This document shows, in pieces, positions 51,582 through 61,946 of a stretch of 64,000 bases of DNA (position 1 is its first letter; every line of letters starts with the position of its first letter). The notes under the pieces are model-generated. The model did not search any database. It was not told the DNA's origin and saw only the letters and a program-made list of their open reading frames with translations. Source of the stretch: Methylococcales bacterium (GTDB lineage: Bacteria > Pseudomonadota > Gammaproteobacteria > Methylococcales > Methylomonadaceae); assembly GCA_026399075.1 (NCBI GenBank), contig JAPLRR010000078.1, forward strand, positions 1-64,000. The letters are read 5' to 3'. The position numbers and the translations under genes were made by a program.

Positions 51582-51634
51582 GCGCTATCCGTAGCGCCAA
51601 TGCTCCCCACTACCTCAAGGGATTCAACAGCCCA

Positions 51635-53713
51635 CTATACCTCGGCATAATCTGTCGATGTCCCCAACCAACGGTCACACAAAGCTTGTATTGCTTCGGG
51701 TGATTCGTGTAAGAGTTGGTCGCCAGTTTGTTGGATGGTTGCCAATAAGTCGGCATCACGCGCCAAATCGGCCACCTTAAAATTAATCGCGCCCGTTTGC
51801 CTAGTGCCCATGACTTCGCCGGGGCCGCGCAATTCTAAATCTTTTTCGGCAATCACAAACCCGTCATTACTGTCCCTGAGGATGCCCAAACGCTGCCGGG
51901 CAGTGTCAGACAAAGGCGCTTGGTACATCAATAAACAATAGCTGTCGCCATCGCCGCGCCCGACCCGCCCACGTAATTGGTGCAGTTGCGAAAGTCCTAA
52001 ACGTTCGGGATTTTCGATGACCATCAAACCGGCATTGGGGACATCGACACCGACTTCTATTACGGTGGTGGCCACCAACAAATCCAGCTGATGGTTTTTA
52101 AACGCCTGCATGACGGCATCTTTGTCGGCATTTTTCATGCGTCCGTGGATCAATGCCACACGGACGTTCGGCAAGGCCAAGGTCAGCTGTTCGGCGGTTT
52201 TTTCGGCGGCTTCACATTGCAACTGGTCAGATTCTTCTATCAGGGTGCACACCCAGTAAACTTGGCGTTTTTTGGCCACCCAGCTGTTGATGCGGTCTAT
52301 CACTTCGGCGCGCCGTTCTGCGGGGATTACGCTGGTGACTATGGGTTTTCTGCCGGGCGGCAATTCATCAATAATGGAAATGTCCAGATCCGAATACTGC
52401 AACATGGCCAAGGTGCGTGGTATGGGGGTGGCGGTCATCACCAATTGGTGGGGCCTGAGGTCGCCTTGCTGGCCTTTTACACGTAAGGCCATGCGTTGAT
52501 GGACACCAAAGCGGTGTTGTTCATCAATGATAATCAAGCCTAAGCGGTGGAATTGCACCGCTTCTTGAAATAAGGCATGGGTGCCGATAATAATGCCTGC
52601 TGAGCCGTCTGCTAAGCTTTGTAAGGCTTCTTTGCGGGCATTGCCTTTTAATTGGCCAGTCAAATACACGACTTGGGTTTCAAAACCAGCAAACCACGCG
52701 CTGAAATTGCGTTTATGTTGTTCTGCCAATAATTCGGTGGGCGCCATGACCGCGGCCTGAAAACCTGTGCTTAAGGCCAATAATGCCGCGTAAGCCGAGA
52801 CAATGGTTTTGCCTGAACCAACATCGCCTTGCACCAAGCGCATCATTGGGTGCGGCATAAGACAATCGGCCTCAATCTCGGCAATGACGCGATTTTGGGC
52901 ACCCGTCAGTGAAAATGGCAAGGCGTTTAGAAACTGTTGGATGGCGGTTTTATCGGCGGTAAATTGCGGGGCCAGCCATATTTTGGCGTTACTTTTGGTT
53001 TTGCGTAAGCTCAGGTGGTGGGCCAGTAATTCTTCATAAGCCAAGCGTTTAAGCGCGGGCACACTGCCGTTTTGCAAGGCTTCAACGGTGACGGTTTCAT
53101 CGGGGGCGTGTAAGGTTAGTATGGCCTCTGCCAAGGACGGGTAGGCGAACTTTTTTAATAGGGATGCGGGTATCCAATCCGTTAATAAGGCAGGGTCGGA
53201 TAGGCATAGGTGTAAGGCTTGTTTGACGGCTTTTCTGACTGTTGCTTGGCTTAGCCCTTCGGTGAGCGGATAAACCGGCGTTAAGCGCTGTTCTGTGGTG
53301 AAGTCTTCGGGGTTGGTGATGATCTGGTAGTTGGGGTGTACCATTTCCAGTCCGGCAAAGCCGTGCCGGACTTCGGCAAAACAGCTGATTAGCGTGCCGG
53401 GTTTCAGTGTATTGTGCTGGTTGGCGGAAAAATGAAAAAATTTTAAAGAAATAAAGCCGGTATCGTCGCTGATCCGGCAGATTAGGCCCTTTCGCCCCCT
53501 AGGCAAGATATCGATAAATTCCACCCGGCCACAAACCAACACCGTCATACCCGGCAACGCCGACGCGATAGGGCAGACGCGGGTGCGGTCTTCATAACGC
53601 AAGGGTAAATGAAACAACAAGTCTTGGATGACGTGGATGCCCAATTTGTTGAGGCGGCTGGCGGTTTGTGCCCCTATGCCAGACAAGCTGGCCACGGATT
53701 GCTTAAGCTTCAT
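51635..53713 (-). CDS. recG: ATP-dependent DNA helicase RecG
   Basis: A 692-residue branch-migration helicase for stalled forks and Holliday junctions. Wedge/OB domain near residues 50-150 (VLVCGRVEFIDILPRGRKG), Walker A GDVGSGKT, DEQH box (IIDEQHRFG), motif III TATPIPRTL, motif V/VI VDVPNAGLMVIENPERLG and QLRGRVGRG. Length equals that of Escherichia coli RecG. Downstream of ridA on the same strand, a common gammaproteobacterial arrangement. Confidence 0.96.
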   Translation of the reverse strand: MKLKQSVASLSGIGAQTASRLNKLGIHVIQDLLFHLPLRYEDRTRVCPIASALPGMTVLVCGRVEFIDILPRGRKGLICRISDDTGFISLKFFHFSANQHNTLKPGTLISCFAEVRHGFAGLEMVHPNYQIITNPEDFTTEQRLTPVYPLTEGLSQATVRKAVKQALHLCLSDPALLTDWIPASLLKKFAYPSLAEAILTLHAPDETVTVEALQNGSVPALKRLAYEELLAHHLSLRKTKSNAKIWLAPQFTADKTAIQQFLNALPFSLTGAQNRVIAEIEADCLMPHPMMRLVQGDVGSGKTIVSAYAALLALSTGFQAAVMAPTELLAEQHKRNFSAWFAGFETQVVYLTGQLKGNARKEALQSLADGSAGIIIGTHALFQEAVQFHRLGLIIIDEQHRFGVHQRMALRVKGQQGDLRPHQLVMTATPIPRTLAMLQYSDLDISIIDELPPGRKPIVTSVIPAERRAEVIDRINSWVAKKRQVYWVCTLIEESDQLQCEAAEKTAEQLTLALPNVRVALIHGRMKNADKDAVMQAFKNHQLDLLVATTVIEVGVDVPNAGLMVIENPERLGLSQLHQLRGRVGRGDGDSYCLLMYQAPLSDTARQRLGILRDSNDGFVIAEKDLELRGPGEVMGTRQTGAINFKVADLARDADLLATIQQTGDQLLHESPEAIQALCDRWLGTSTDYAEV

Positions 53714-53885
53714 ATCGGCCTGCTATCTTGGGGTACGTCATTAAGGATAAGTAGGCGTTCATTATGTTGCTTAGCAGGGTCGTTTTGTAGGGGACGCTTT
53801 AGCCGCGACTATATTTAAATGGTCAATTGGGCAAATAGTGGCTATTTCAGTCTGGTGCAGCCTAAGCCACTACTACAAAAATCAG

Positions 53886-54290
53886 CTAAGACGCAGGATA
53901 TTCCTGGGGCTTTAGGCACATCACCCCATCCATTTCTACACCCGCCCCTTTAGGCAAAGCCGCAACTCCAATTGCGGCTCGTGCCGGATAAGGTTCTTGG
54001 AAATAATTCCCCATAATTTCATTGACGATAGGGAAATGCGCCAAGTCGGTCAAATACACGTTTAATTTGACAAAATCAGAAAAATCCCCGCCCGCAGCCT
54101 TGGCAACCGCTTGCAGATTGTCAAACACTTGGGTGATTTGGGCGCTGATGTCGCCGTCGATAATCGTCATTGTCGCCGGGACTAAAGGAATTTGCCCCGA
54201 CAAATACACGGTATTATCAACTTTGACGGCTTGGGAATAAGTCCCTATGGCTTTGGGGGCCAGGTCAGTATGGATGATTTCTTTGCTCAT
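53886..54290 (-). CDS. ridA: RidA-family reactive enamine/imine deaminase
   Basis: A 134-residue YjgF/RidA protein that hydrolyses reactive enamines from PLP enzymes. Signature features are [42 protein letters not shown] and [20 protein letters not shown], with the catalytic-site Arg in ARAAIGV. Normal length. A 170-base gap separates it from recG. Confidence 0.95.
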   Translation of the reverse strand: MSKEIIHTDLAPKAIGTYSQAVKVDNTVYLSGQIPLVPATMTIIDGDISAQITQVFDNLQAVAKAAGGDFSDFVKLNVYLTDLAHFPIVNEIMGNYFQEPYPARAAIGVAALPKGAGVEMDGVMCLKPQEYPAS

Positions 54291-54301
54291 GGTTGTCCCT
54301 G

Positions 54302-55594
54302 CTATAAATTTTTGATCATCACGTCAGCAAATTCACTGCATTTGACTTCTATGGCATTATCCATCAAACGTGCGAAATCGTAGGTGACTTGTTTGCTGGC
54401 GATGGCGGCATCCATGGCGCGGATAATCGCATCAGCGGCCTCCGTCCAGCCCATATAACGTAGCATCATTTCACCTGACAGGATTAATGAGCCAGGGTTT
54501 ACCTTGTCCAGGTCGGCGTATTTTGGGGCTGTGCCATGGGTGGCTTCAAACACTGCGGTGCCGGTCAGATAATTGATGTTGCCGCCGGGGGCAATGCCGA
54601 TGCCGCCGACTTGTGCGGCCAAGGCATCGGACAAATAATCGCCGTTTAAATTTAAGGTGGCGATGACATCAAAATCTTCCGGACGGGTTAGCACTTGTTG
54701 CAAGGCAATGTCGGCGATGGCGTCTTTAATTAGTATCCGCCCTGCCGCCAAGGCTTCGGCCTGTTCTTGGTTGGCAGCCGCTTCACCGGAAGCGGCGCGG
54801 GTTTTTTCCCATTGCGCCCAGGTGTAGGTTTGTTCGGGGTATTCGCGTTCGGCAAGGGTGTAAGCCCAATGACGGAATGCCCCTTCGGTGAATTTCATAA
54901 TATTGCCTTTGTGGACAATCGTGACGCTCTTGCGTTTATTGGTAAGGCTGTAGTCTATCGCCGCGCGGACTAAGCGTTCCGTGCCGTCTTGGGAGACGGG
55001 TTTAATGCCGATGCCTGAGGTTTCAGGAAAGCGGATTTTGCTAAATTGCTTGGGGAAATTTTCTTGTAAAAGGCGCATGAACAGTTTGTTTTCGTCACTG
55101 CCTTGTTCAAATTCCACTCCGGCGTAGATGTCCTCGGTGTTTTCCCTAAAGATTACCATATCGACTGCACCCGGGTTTTTTACCGGGGAGGGGACACCTT
55201 GGAACCAGCGGACGGGTCGCAGGCACACATACATATCCAACAATTGCCGCAAAGCCACATTTAAAGAACGGATGCCGCCGCCTATCGGCGTGGTCAAAGG
55301 GCCTTTGATGGAGACTAGATAGTCCCGGCAGGCATCAACCGTTTCATCAGGTAGCCAAGTGTTTAACAAGGTATTAGCCTTGCCGCCAGCGTAAACTTCC
55401 AACCAATGTATTTTTCGTTGCCCGCCATAAGCGCTGGCAACTGCCGCATCCAAAACCCGCACTGTGGCACGCCAAATATCAGGCCCCGTCCCGTCACCTT
55501 CAATATAGGGGATGATGGGGTTGTCCGGCACCAGCAGTTTGCCGTTTTGCATGGTGATAGCGCTGCCGTTGGGTGGTGGGGTAAGGTGGGCCAT
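54302..55594 (-). CDS. icd: NADP-dependent isocitrate dehydrogenase
   Basis: About 430 residues from Met 55594 ([15 protein letters not shown]), preceded by AGGAG; the frame continues to 55657 but without support. TCA-cycle enzyme making 2-oxoglutarate. Visible landmarks are [11 protein letters not shown], the substrate loop [13 protein letters not shown] with the regulatory-type Ser, [27 protein letters not shown] and [16 protein letters not shown], where Lys-Tyr indicates NADP specificity. Followed after 11 bases by ridA, so probably co-transcribed. Confidence 0.95.
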   Translation of the reverse strand: MAHLTPPPNGSAITMQNGKLLVPDNPIIPYIEGDGTGPDIWRATVRVLDAAVASAYGGQRKIHWLEVYAGGKANTLLNTWLPDETVDACRDYLVSIKGPLTTPIGGGIRSLNVALRQLLDMYVCLRPVRWFQGVPSPVKNPGAVDMVIFRENTEDIYAGVEFEQGSDENKLFMRLLQENFPKQFSKIRFPETSGIGIKPVSQDGTERLVRAAIDYSLTNKRKSVTIVHKGNIMKFTEGAFRHWAYTLAEREYPEQTYTWAQWEKTRAASGEAAANQEQAEALAAGRILIKDAIADIALQQVLTRPEDFDVIATLNLNGDYLSDALAAQVGGIGIAPGGNINYLTGTAVFEATHGTAPKYADLDKVNPGSLILSGEMMLRYMGWTEAADAIIRAMDAAIASKQVTYDFARLMDNAIEVKCSEFADVMIKNL

Positions 55595-55818
55595 AAGATA
55601 ACTCCTGGTTTGTTGGTGGTGTCTATGCACTTGCCGTGTTTTGCTGCTTGGTATCATACCAAACGCCCATCCGCTTGTCTTAGGCTTGTGGGATAAAAAT
55701 CGCTGTAAATCCCTTCAACAGTAAACATCAACACATGCCGCCGGCTAATGGGTTAAAATTAATGAAAGGGGCTTCTTATGGATGGCCCAAGTCGCCACTG
55801 CCAACACTCTGAACTATC

Positions 55819-56496
55819 ATGCGTATTCTTATCGTTGAAGATGAAACCACTCTATGTGAACAAATCCATCAGTTTTTTGCTGCCAGGGGTTTTGCTGTGG
55901 ATAGCGCCCATACGGCAAGTGAGGGTTATTACATGGGTAAGGAATTTCCGGTCGACGTGGCCATTATTGATATTGGTCTGCCCGATTTTTCGGGCATCGA
56001 ACTGATCAAGCGCTTGCGCAAAGATAAAATCAGTGTGCCGATTTTAATTTTGACGGCCCGTAGCCGTTGGCAAGAAAAAGTGGAAGGCTTGGAAGCCGGG
56101 GCGGATGATTATTTGGTCAAGCCGTTTCAATATGAAGAATTGCTGGCGCGTATTAATGCCTTGATCCGGCGTTCAGCAGGCCTTTCCCACCCTGTGCTTA
56201 GCCATGGCAATATTGAGCTGGACACCGTTACCCAAGAAGTGTCGGTGTCCGGCGTCAAATTGGAATTGACCGCTTATGAATATAAAGTATTGGAGTATTT
56301 GCTGTTCCATAAAGGTGAGCTGATTTCAAAAGCGGTATTGACGGCCCATATTTATGATGAAGATTTTGACCGCGACAGCAATGTGATTGAGGTGTTCATA
56401 GGCCGTTTAAGAAAAAAACTGGATCCAGACGGTAGCCGTAAGCCCATTGAAACATTACGCGGCCGGGGTTATCGGATTCCTAATGGGGAATCCTGA
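55819..56496 (+). CDS. OmpR/PhoP-family response regulator
   Basis: A 225-residue regulator: receiver domain with acidic pocket (LIVEDE), phospho-acceptor Asp in VAIIDIGLPDFSG, Thr/Lys switch residues in LTARSRW and LVKPFQYEE, then a winged-helix DNA-binding domain (LTAYEYKVLEYLLFHKGELI, RLRKKLDPDG, RGRGYRIP). Closest in pattern to PhoP. Forms a pair with the kinase gene 34 bases downstream. Confidence 0.92.
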   Translation: MRILIVEDETTLCEQIHQFFAARGFAVDSAHTASEGYYMGKEFPVDVAIIDIGLPDFSGIELIKRLRKDKISVPILILTARSRWQEKVEGLEAGADDYLVKPFQYEELLARINALIRRSAGLSHPVLSHGNIELDTVTQEVSVSGVKLELTAYEYKVLEYLLFHKGELISKAVLTAHIYDEDFDRDSNVIEVFIGRLRKKLDPDGSRKPIETLRGRGYRIPNGES

Positions 56497-56530
56497 GCCG
56501 TTGCAATTATATTGATAAGTCAGGCCAACG

Positions 56531-57877
56531 ATGCGATCTAAATCCTTAAGTTTCCGATTACTTATTGCCGAAGGCTTAGTGTTGGCCGCTTTTTTTACCT
56601 TGGTGGCTGTTATTCTTGAGCAAGGGTTTCGTGAGAGTGTCGAACAGGCTTTAAAAGACCGGTTGCAAGTGCAGGTCTATGCGCTGTTATCTGCGGCCAA
56701 GCTCAACGATGCCGGGGAATTGACTATGCCGGCCAGGCTTTATGAGCCGCGTTTTGCCAATCCTGGCTCAGGGCTTTATGGCTTTATCCAATTGGCAAGG
56801 AGTAGGCCAGTGTGGCGTTCTGCTTCCGCAATTGGCTTGGAAGAAGTGGTGGCACCTGCTGACTTGGCGCTGGGTGAGTCAAAGTTTGTGACCATTAAGC
56901 ATGACCGTTACGCCTTGCATTCAGATATTATTTTGAAGAATGCGGCGGGGGTAAGTCGCGAGTTTGTTTTTACCGTGACTGAAGATGGCCAATTCGTCAG
57001 CAGTAAAGTGGCGCATCTTGAAGAAGTTCTGCGGGTGTGTTTGTTGGTGATTGGCCTGGTTTTGGTGCTGATACAGTTTGCCTTGTTACGGTGGAGTTTA
57101 AAGCCCTTACGCAGTATCGTCAAAGATCTTGATGCCATTGAGCAGGGCAACAAAACCCTTTTGGACGGCCAGTACGCCTCCGAACTGGAAGGTTTGGCAG
57201 GCAATTTGAATGCCTTTATCAGCCACGAACGGGCGCATCTGGAGCGTTACCGCAACAATCTGGCGGATTTGGCGCATAGCCTAAAAACCCCCTTGGCCAT
57301 ACTGCACGGTTGTGTCGGGTCGTTTGCCGGAAACCAGGTTACAGTCCAAGAACAGATTTCACGGATGAACCAAATTGTTGAATATCAATTGCATAAGGCG
57401 GCCGCCAAAGGTGGGCATAACGCGATCAAGACCGTGGATATTGCCGTGGTTATCCTTAAAATTAAGGCCTCGCTAGACAAAGTTTATAAGGATAAAGGCA
57501 TCGCTATTGGGCTGGCAATCCCTGAATCATGCCCAATTTATTGCGAAGAGGGGGATGTCTACGAAATTGTTGGCAACTTAATGGATAACGCCTGCAAATG
57601 GTGCCAGCATAGTGTCAAGGTCAGCATCGCCCTTAACCATCGTGCCCACAGGCGAAATTATTCGGTGCTGTTGCAAATTGAAGATGATGGCCCGGGAATT
57701 CCCGTCGGGAAATTTAATGATATTTTAAAAAGGGGGATACGGGCCGATGAAAATATTCATGGCCATGGTATTGGCGTGTCCGTTGTGAATGAACTGGTCG
57801 GATTACTGGGCGGTAAATTGGAGGGCGGCAAAAGTGTCGAATTGGGCGGCATGCGCTGGAGTGTCTATCTGCCGTGA
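56531..57877 (+). CDS. PhoQ-like sensor histidine kinase
   Basis: A 448-residue two-TM sensor. First membrane segment near 10-30 (LLIAEGLVLAAFFTLVAVIL), a periplasmic domain of about 140 residues, a second segment near 170-190, HAMP-like linker, H-box LADLAHSLKTPLAILHG with the phospho-His, N-box VGNLMDNACKW and G-box DDGPGIP plus GHGIGVSVV. The H-box wording and short catalytic core follow PhoQ. The signal sensed is not predictable; acidic periplasmic patches typical of PhoQ are not obvious. Confidence 0.9.
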   Translation: MRSKSLSFRLLIAEGLVLAAFFTLVAVILEQGFRESVEQALKDRLQVQVYALLSAAKLNDAGELTMPARLYEPRFANPGSGLYGFIQLARSRPVWRSASAIGLEEVVAPADLALGESKFVTIKHDRYALHSDIILKNAAGVSREFVFTVTEDGQFVSSKVAHLEEVLRVCLLVIGLVLVLIQFALLRWSLKPLRSIVKDLDAIEQGNKTLLDGQYASELEGLAGNLNAFISHERAHLERYRNNLADLAHSLKTPLAILHGCVGSFAGNQVTVQEQISRMNQIVEYQLHKAAAKGGHNAIKTVDIAVVILKIKASLDKVYKDKGIAIGLAIPESCPIYCEEGDVYEIVGNLMDNACKWCQHSVKVSIALNHRAHRRNYSVLLQIEDDGPGIPVGKFNDILKRGIRADENIHGHGIGVSVVNELVGLLGGKLEGGKSVELGGMRWSVYLP

Positions 57878-58104
57878 GTTTGGTGGTGCTAAGCAATAGC
57901 AATTAAGCGGTTTTGCCAGTCATTCCCTAAAAGCTCCTTGGATGGGCGGGATAGGCGCGGATTAATGCGTTTAGCCCAGCCTATGCCCTTGTTTTTTTAG
58001 CCTTATTGCTACCTTTAAACGCCAGTGCTTAGAGGATAGGCCTCCTAAAAAAACATAGAAAAACAGTTAGATAAAAAATAATTCCAGTTGAAATAAAATG
58101 TTTT

Positions 58105-58134
58105 TTGCCCTAGCTGTATTTTTAGTGCTACTAT
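58105..58134 (+). promoter_or_regulatory. Possible sigma-70 promoter of the cold-shock gene
   Basis: TTGCCC (58105-58110) and TACTAT (58129-58134) with an 18-base spacer. It would give a 5' leader of about 85-90 bases, in line with the long leaders of cold-shock genes. The rest of 57878-58227 holds no gene. Confidence 0.4.
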
Positions 58135-58227
58135 TTGACCGCTGTTAAAGTTTGAGTCGGCTTCTTCACGGAGCGGGCATTTGTAAAGCCAAGTAAAATT
58201 GGCGTTTTTTTAAGTTAAGAGTGTGAT

Positions 58228-58437
58228 ATGGCAGATCAAGTTGAAGGTACCGTTAAGTGGTTCAATGATGAAAAAGGTTTTGGATTTATTGAACAAGTCG
58301 GTGGAAAAGATGTTTTTGTTCACCACAGTGCAATTAACGGCGCCGGCCGCAAAACCTTGCGCGAAGGCCAAAAGGTTACTATGGAAGTAACCCAAGGTCA
58401 AAAAGGCCCGCAAGCTGAAAATGTAACCCCAGCGTAA
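58228..58437 (+). CDS. CspA-family cold-shock protein
   Basis: A 69-residue single-stranded nucleic-acid-binding protein. RNP1 KGFGFI and RNP2 VFVHHS motifs, start [17 protein letters not shown] and a final [10 protein letters not shown] are standard. RNA chaperone or translation regulator; cold inducibility cannot be read here. A 10-base perfect hairpin follows. Confidence 0.95.
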   Translation: MADQVEGTVKWFNDEKGFGFIEQVGGKDVFVHHSAINGAGRKTLREGQKVTMEVTQGQKGPQAENVTPA

Positions 58438-58454
58438 CAAACTCATAAACCGTA

Positions 58455-58478
58455 CCCAAAAGCCATTTGGCTTTTGGG
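58455..58478 (+). terminator. Hairpin after the cold-shock gene
   Basis: CCCAAAAGCC, loop ATTT, GGCTTTTGGG: a perfect 10-base stem 18 bases after the stop. It lacks a U-tract, so it may be an RNA-stabilising hairpin or a weak terminator. Confidence 0.6.
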
Positions 58479-58619
58479 GCGGCTTTATAGATCCCCAGAT
58501 TAGGTGTTAAGGTAAGTTTTTACCTTTGATATCCAACGTAACTCAGTGTTTTTCTGGTTCGTGACTAGGCAATTTCCATAAAATGCCAATAAACCGTTCT
58601 ACCCGTTGTTACCAGCGCC

Positions 58620-59792
58620 TTACCCCAAAGATTTTGCCTTTAGGATAACGAATTTGGCATTGGCTGCAACTAGCGTCTGATTCCCAAATAATTGCTTAAG
58701 CCGGATGTGATAATTCAGGTGACGGTTGCCGATTACCCATAATTCCCCACCTTTTTTCAAAGTTTTCTTGGCCTGCTTAAAAAAGCTGATGGCGATTTGG
58801 TCGCCGACAGTATTTTGCTGATGAAAAGGCGGGTTGCAAAGGATAAGGTCGGCGCTGTCCGGTTCAAAATCCACTAGTCCATCACCCACCCGATAAGTTG
58901 CAATTCTCTGCTCCCCAAATGCGCGAATAAAGTTTTCTTGGGCAGAAGCGACGGCCATAAATGACTCGTCAACAAAATGCAGTGTCGCCAACGGATTTTG
59001 CGCGGCGGCCATTAATCCTAATACCCCATTACCGCAACCCAAATCAATAATGTCACAAGGCTTAGGCTTTTTGGGCAAATGTTGCAAGAAAAAGCGCGTA
59101 CCTATGTCCAGGTTATCCCTTGAAAATACATTGGCGTGGTTGCTGATGTGGTAGCCTGTGCCTTCAAGCGGATAGAAAGCCGGGTAAGGGTTGGCAGGTG
59201 TCGGCAAGTTTAAGTCGGGGCTCGCAAAGATTAGCCGCGCCTTTTTCTGGGCCAGTGCGGTTGTGGTGGGGCCTAGCAAACGTTCCAGCAGCTTCCAAAC
59301 CGAAGGCGGTAGCATTTTTATCATGCCCGCCACAATAATTTGGCTGGTGGGTAGCAAACAGGGCTTGATGCGAATTAGTTGGTCTTCCAATAACGCTAAA
59401 GTTTTTGGCGCTTTGATCAAAACCAAGTCAAACGGGCCAACTAAGGTTTCTAGGCTGGCCGTTAATTTAACGCTGCCTTCAGGTCGGCCATTTAGTGCCA
59501 GATTAAGCCGGGTTGCTTGTTGTGACAGATAAGAATCCGAAAGTGCTTGCAGATGGTAGTCGGCTAACGCAACCGCCAAAGCCCCAAAGTTATCATTAAC
59601 GATCAACAGGCGGGTATCCGTGGCTGGCTTGCCCTCATCTGCCAGATGGTTGAGCAAATACTCATCAGCCGCATCCCAGGCTTGCAATAGCTCCACAGGA
59701 CGCTTGGGCAGGCGTTGCAGCTCAAAAGTGCCTAGCTTTGTCGTTAGTCGGTTTTGTGTTTCACTCGCCATTACGGTCAACGGGTTTGGCAT
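58620..59792 (-). CDS. rlmG: 23S rRNA (guanine1835-N2)-methyltransferase RlmG
   Basis: A 390-residue two-domain methyltransferase. N-terminal landmarks LLQAWDAADEYLL, LIVNDNFGALAVALADY and LIKAPKTLALLEDQL, then NHANVFSRDNLDIGTRFFLQ and the SAM-binding DLGCGNGVLGL with catalytic NPPFHQQ, closely follow RlmG. Length is normal. ATG 59792 shares its A with the efpL stop (TAATG), so translation is coupled; Met 59771 is a minor alternative. Confidence 0.93.
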   Translation of the reverse strand: MPNPLTVMASETQNRLTTKLGTFELQRLPKRPVELLQAWDAADEYLLNHLADEGKPATDTRLLIVNDNFGALAVALADYHLQALSDSYLSQQATRLNLALNGRPEGSVKLTASLETLVGPFDLVLIKAPKTLALLEDQLIRIKPCLLPTSQIIVAGMIKMLPPSVWKLLERLLGPTTTALAQKKARLIFASPDLNLPTPANPYPAFYPLEGTGYHISNHANVFSRDNLDIGTRFFLQHLPKKPKPCDIIDLGCGNGVLGLMAAAQNPLATLHFVDESFMAVASAQENFIRAFGEQRIATYRVGDGLVDFEPDSADLILCNPPFHQQNTVGDQIAISFFKQAKKTLKKGGELWVIGNRHLNYHIRLKQLFGNQTLVAANAKFVILKAKSLG

Positions 59793-60358
59793 TAAACACG
59801 GGCCATAAATTTACCAGACTCGGTGTTGACCTTAACCAGTTCGTCAGTTTCCAAATACTCAGGCACTTGGATTTCGATGCCAGTAGTCAAACGGGCTGTT
59901 TTTGTGCGCCCTGAGGCAGTTGCCCCCTTAATGGCAGGCGCTGTTTCCACGATGGGCAACACCACTGAACTGGGTAGCTCGATACCTAGCACCGCATCGT
60001 CAATTAATAAGGCTACTATCCCTTCCAGGCCTTCGGTCAAATAACCGATTTGGCCTTCCAGTTCCTCAGGCCCCAAGCTGTATTGGCTATAATCTTCCAT
60101 ATTCATAAAAATGAAGTTTTCGCCGTCCATATAAGAAAACTGCACCTTGGCGCGTACCAAGTCAGCATCTTTAAAGAAGTCATCCCCTTTTAGGGATTCA
60201 TCCAATTTTTGCCCAGTTTTAAGGTTGGTGAAACGGATTTTATACAGGGTTGATGCGCCCCTGGATGAAGGGCTTTTGGCATCGACATGCTTGACTATAT
60301 GTGGCACACCATTAATTTCGACGACCATCCCTCGTTTTAAATCACTCGCTTTTGCCAC
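59792..60358 (-). CDS. efpL: Elongation factor P-like protein EfpL (YeiP)
   Basis: A 188-residue EF-P paralogue with a KOW-like N-terminal domain and two OB domains. The loop tip SPSSRGASTLYKIRF and the C-terminal KGATASGRTKTARLTTGIEI mark the YeiP/EfpL subfamily rather than EF-P, whose tip Lys is modified. EfpL helps ribosomes through difficult Pro-containing and other motifs. The start is GTG, with a strong AGGAGGG site five bases upstream. Coupled to rlmG. Confidence 0.92.
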   Translation of the reverse strand: MAKASDLKRGMVVEINGVPHIVKHVDAKSPSSRGASTLYKIRFTNLKTGQKLDESLKGDDFFKDADLVRAKVQFSYMDGENFIFMNMEDYSQYSLGPEELEGQIGYLTEGLEGIVALLIDDAVLGIELPSSVVLPIVETAPAIKGATASGRTKTARLTTGIEIQVPEYLETDELVKVNTESGKFMARV

Positions 60359-60503
60359 ACGACCCTCCTAAAAATTACACAGGTTAAAAAATGGCTGGGT
60401 TAGTCTGCCATTCATAGTTAAGTTATTACGCCTAGCCGCCCTTGTCGGTAGGGATGGCCATTATAAGATATTGGCAACAATATTGCTTTCTTGGTCGGCT
60501 ATT

Positions 60504-60608
60504 TATAGAGTACGAAGTTGGTAAGGCGACACAAGATTCCCTCTCCCTTTGGGAGAGGGTTAGGGTGAGGGTATTTCAAATGTCGCTTTACCAGCTTCGG
60601 CTCCTATA
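60504..60608. repeat. Dispersed repeat C, copy 2
   Basis: Nearly identical to 6256-6356, from TATAGAGTACGAAGTT to TTCGGCTCCTATA, including the CCCTCTCCC/GGGAGAGGG palindrome. Here no gene uses it; it lies between efpL and the end of dctA. Confidence 0.85.
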
Positions 60609-60624
60609 CTTGGCCTTGTATCCG

Positions 60625-61890
60625 CTAACTGTCTGTCCTGGTGTTTTTGGTATTCAACTTGGTGTGCAGCATTTTTTCATCCAGTTCGTTTTCCCATTTG
60701 GCGGCAACGACGGTGGCAACACCATTGCCGATCAAGTTGGTCAAGGCGCGGGCTTCGGACATAAAGCGGTCTATGCCTAGGATTAAGGCTAGCCCAGCGA
60801 TGGGTATGGTTGGGATGACTGACAGTGTCGCCGCCAAGGTGATAAAGCCACTGCCTGTGACACCCGCCGCGCCTTTTGAAGTAAGCAGCAGTACGCCGAA
60901 TAGGGTCAGTTCTTGGGTAATGGTCAACGGCGTGTTGGTGGCTTGAGCCACAAACAGAGCCGCCATGGCCAGATAGATGGAGGTGCCATCCAAGTTAAAC
61001 GAATAACCGGTCGGGATGACTAAACCCACCACGGACTTTGAACAGCCCAAGTTTTCCAGTTTGGCCATCAGGCGTGGCAACACGGATTCGGATGATGACG
61101 TGCCTAACACCACCAATAATTCATCTTTGATGTAAGCAATAAACTTGAAGAGGCTAAAGCCAGCATAACGGGCAATCAGCCCCAACACAATCACAATGAA
61201 CAGCGCACAAGCCAGATAAAAACTGGCCATCAATTTCGCCAAGGGTGCGAGTGAAGCAATGCCGTATTTGCCAATCGTAAATGCCATGGCACCAAATGCC
61301 CCGAGCGGGGCGAGCTTCATAATAGTCTCGACTATCCCAAACAATACCAGGGACACTTTGTGGATGGCATTGGCCACTTGCCCCCCGGTTTCTTTCATGG
61401 CCGCAAGTGAAAAGCCGAATAATAAGGACACCAGCAATACCTGCAACATCTCGCCTTTGGCAAAGGCATCCACTACGCTGGTGGGAATGATATTGAGAAA
61501 AAACTCGACGATACCATGCTGTTTGGCCGCATCGGTATAGGCCGCCAAGCCGCTAATGTCCAAGGAGCTGGCATCAATATCCATGCCTGCACCAGGTTGT
61601 AAAATATGCACGACCAACAAGCCGATAAGCAAGGCCAATGTGCTGACCACCTCAAAATACAACAAGGCTTTAATGCCTACCCTGCCGACTTTATCCAGGG
61701 CTTGCATCCCCGCAATCCCCGTCACCACAGTGCAGAAAATAATCGGTGCGATAATCATTTTAATGAGTTTGATAAACCCATCGCCCAGAGGTTTCATGTT
61801 AATGGCAGTTTCGGGGTAAAAATGGCCTAGCAGTATCCCTAGCGTGATGGCTGTTAGGACTTGGTAGTAAAGGTGTTGGTGGATTTTCAT
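60625..61890 (-). CDS. Dicarboxylate/amino acid:cation symporter (DAACS family)
   Basis: About 421 residues from Met 61890 ([20 protein letters not shown]), which restores the normal DctA/GltP start; the frame to 61971 overlaps the upstream gene. Family motifs are [19 protein letters not shown], the re-entrant loop [29 protein letters not shown] and the sodium/substrate region [18 protein letters not shown]. DctA-like: probably imports C4-dicarboxylates with cations. Second of a tandem pair. Confidence 0.92.
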   Translation of the reverse strand: MKIHQHLYYQVLTAITLGILLGHFYPETAINMKPLGDGFIKLIKMIIAPIIFCTVVTGIAGMQALDKVGRVGIKALLYFEVVSTLALLIGLLVVHILQPGAGMDIDASSLDISGLAAYTDAAKQHGIVEFFLNIIPTSVVDAFAKGEMLQVLLVSLLFGFSLAAMKETGGQVANAIHKVSLVLFGIVETIMKLAPLGAFGAMAFTIGKYGIASLAPLAKLMASFYLACALFIVIVLGLIARYAGFSLFKFIAYIKDELLVVLGTSSSESVLPRLMAKLENLGCSKSVVGLVIPTGYSFNLDGTSIYLAMAALFVAQATNTPLTITQELTLFGVLLLTSKGAAGVTGSGFITLAATLSVIPTIPIAGLALILGIDRFMSEARALTNLIGNGVATVVAAKWENELDEKMLHTKLNTKNTRTDS

Positions 61891-61946
61891 CTGCTTGGTG
61901 TTCCGATCCGGTGTTTGATTAAAAAATGTAACTGGAGACAGCCAGC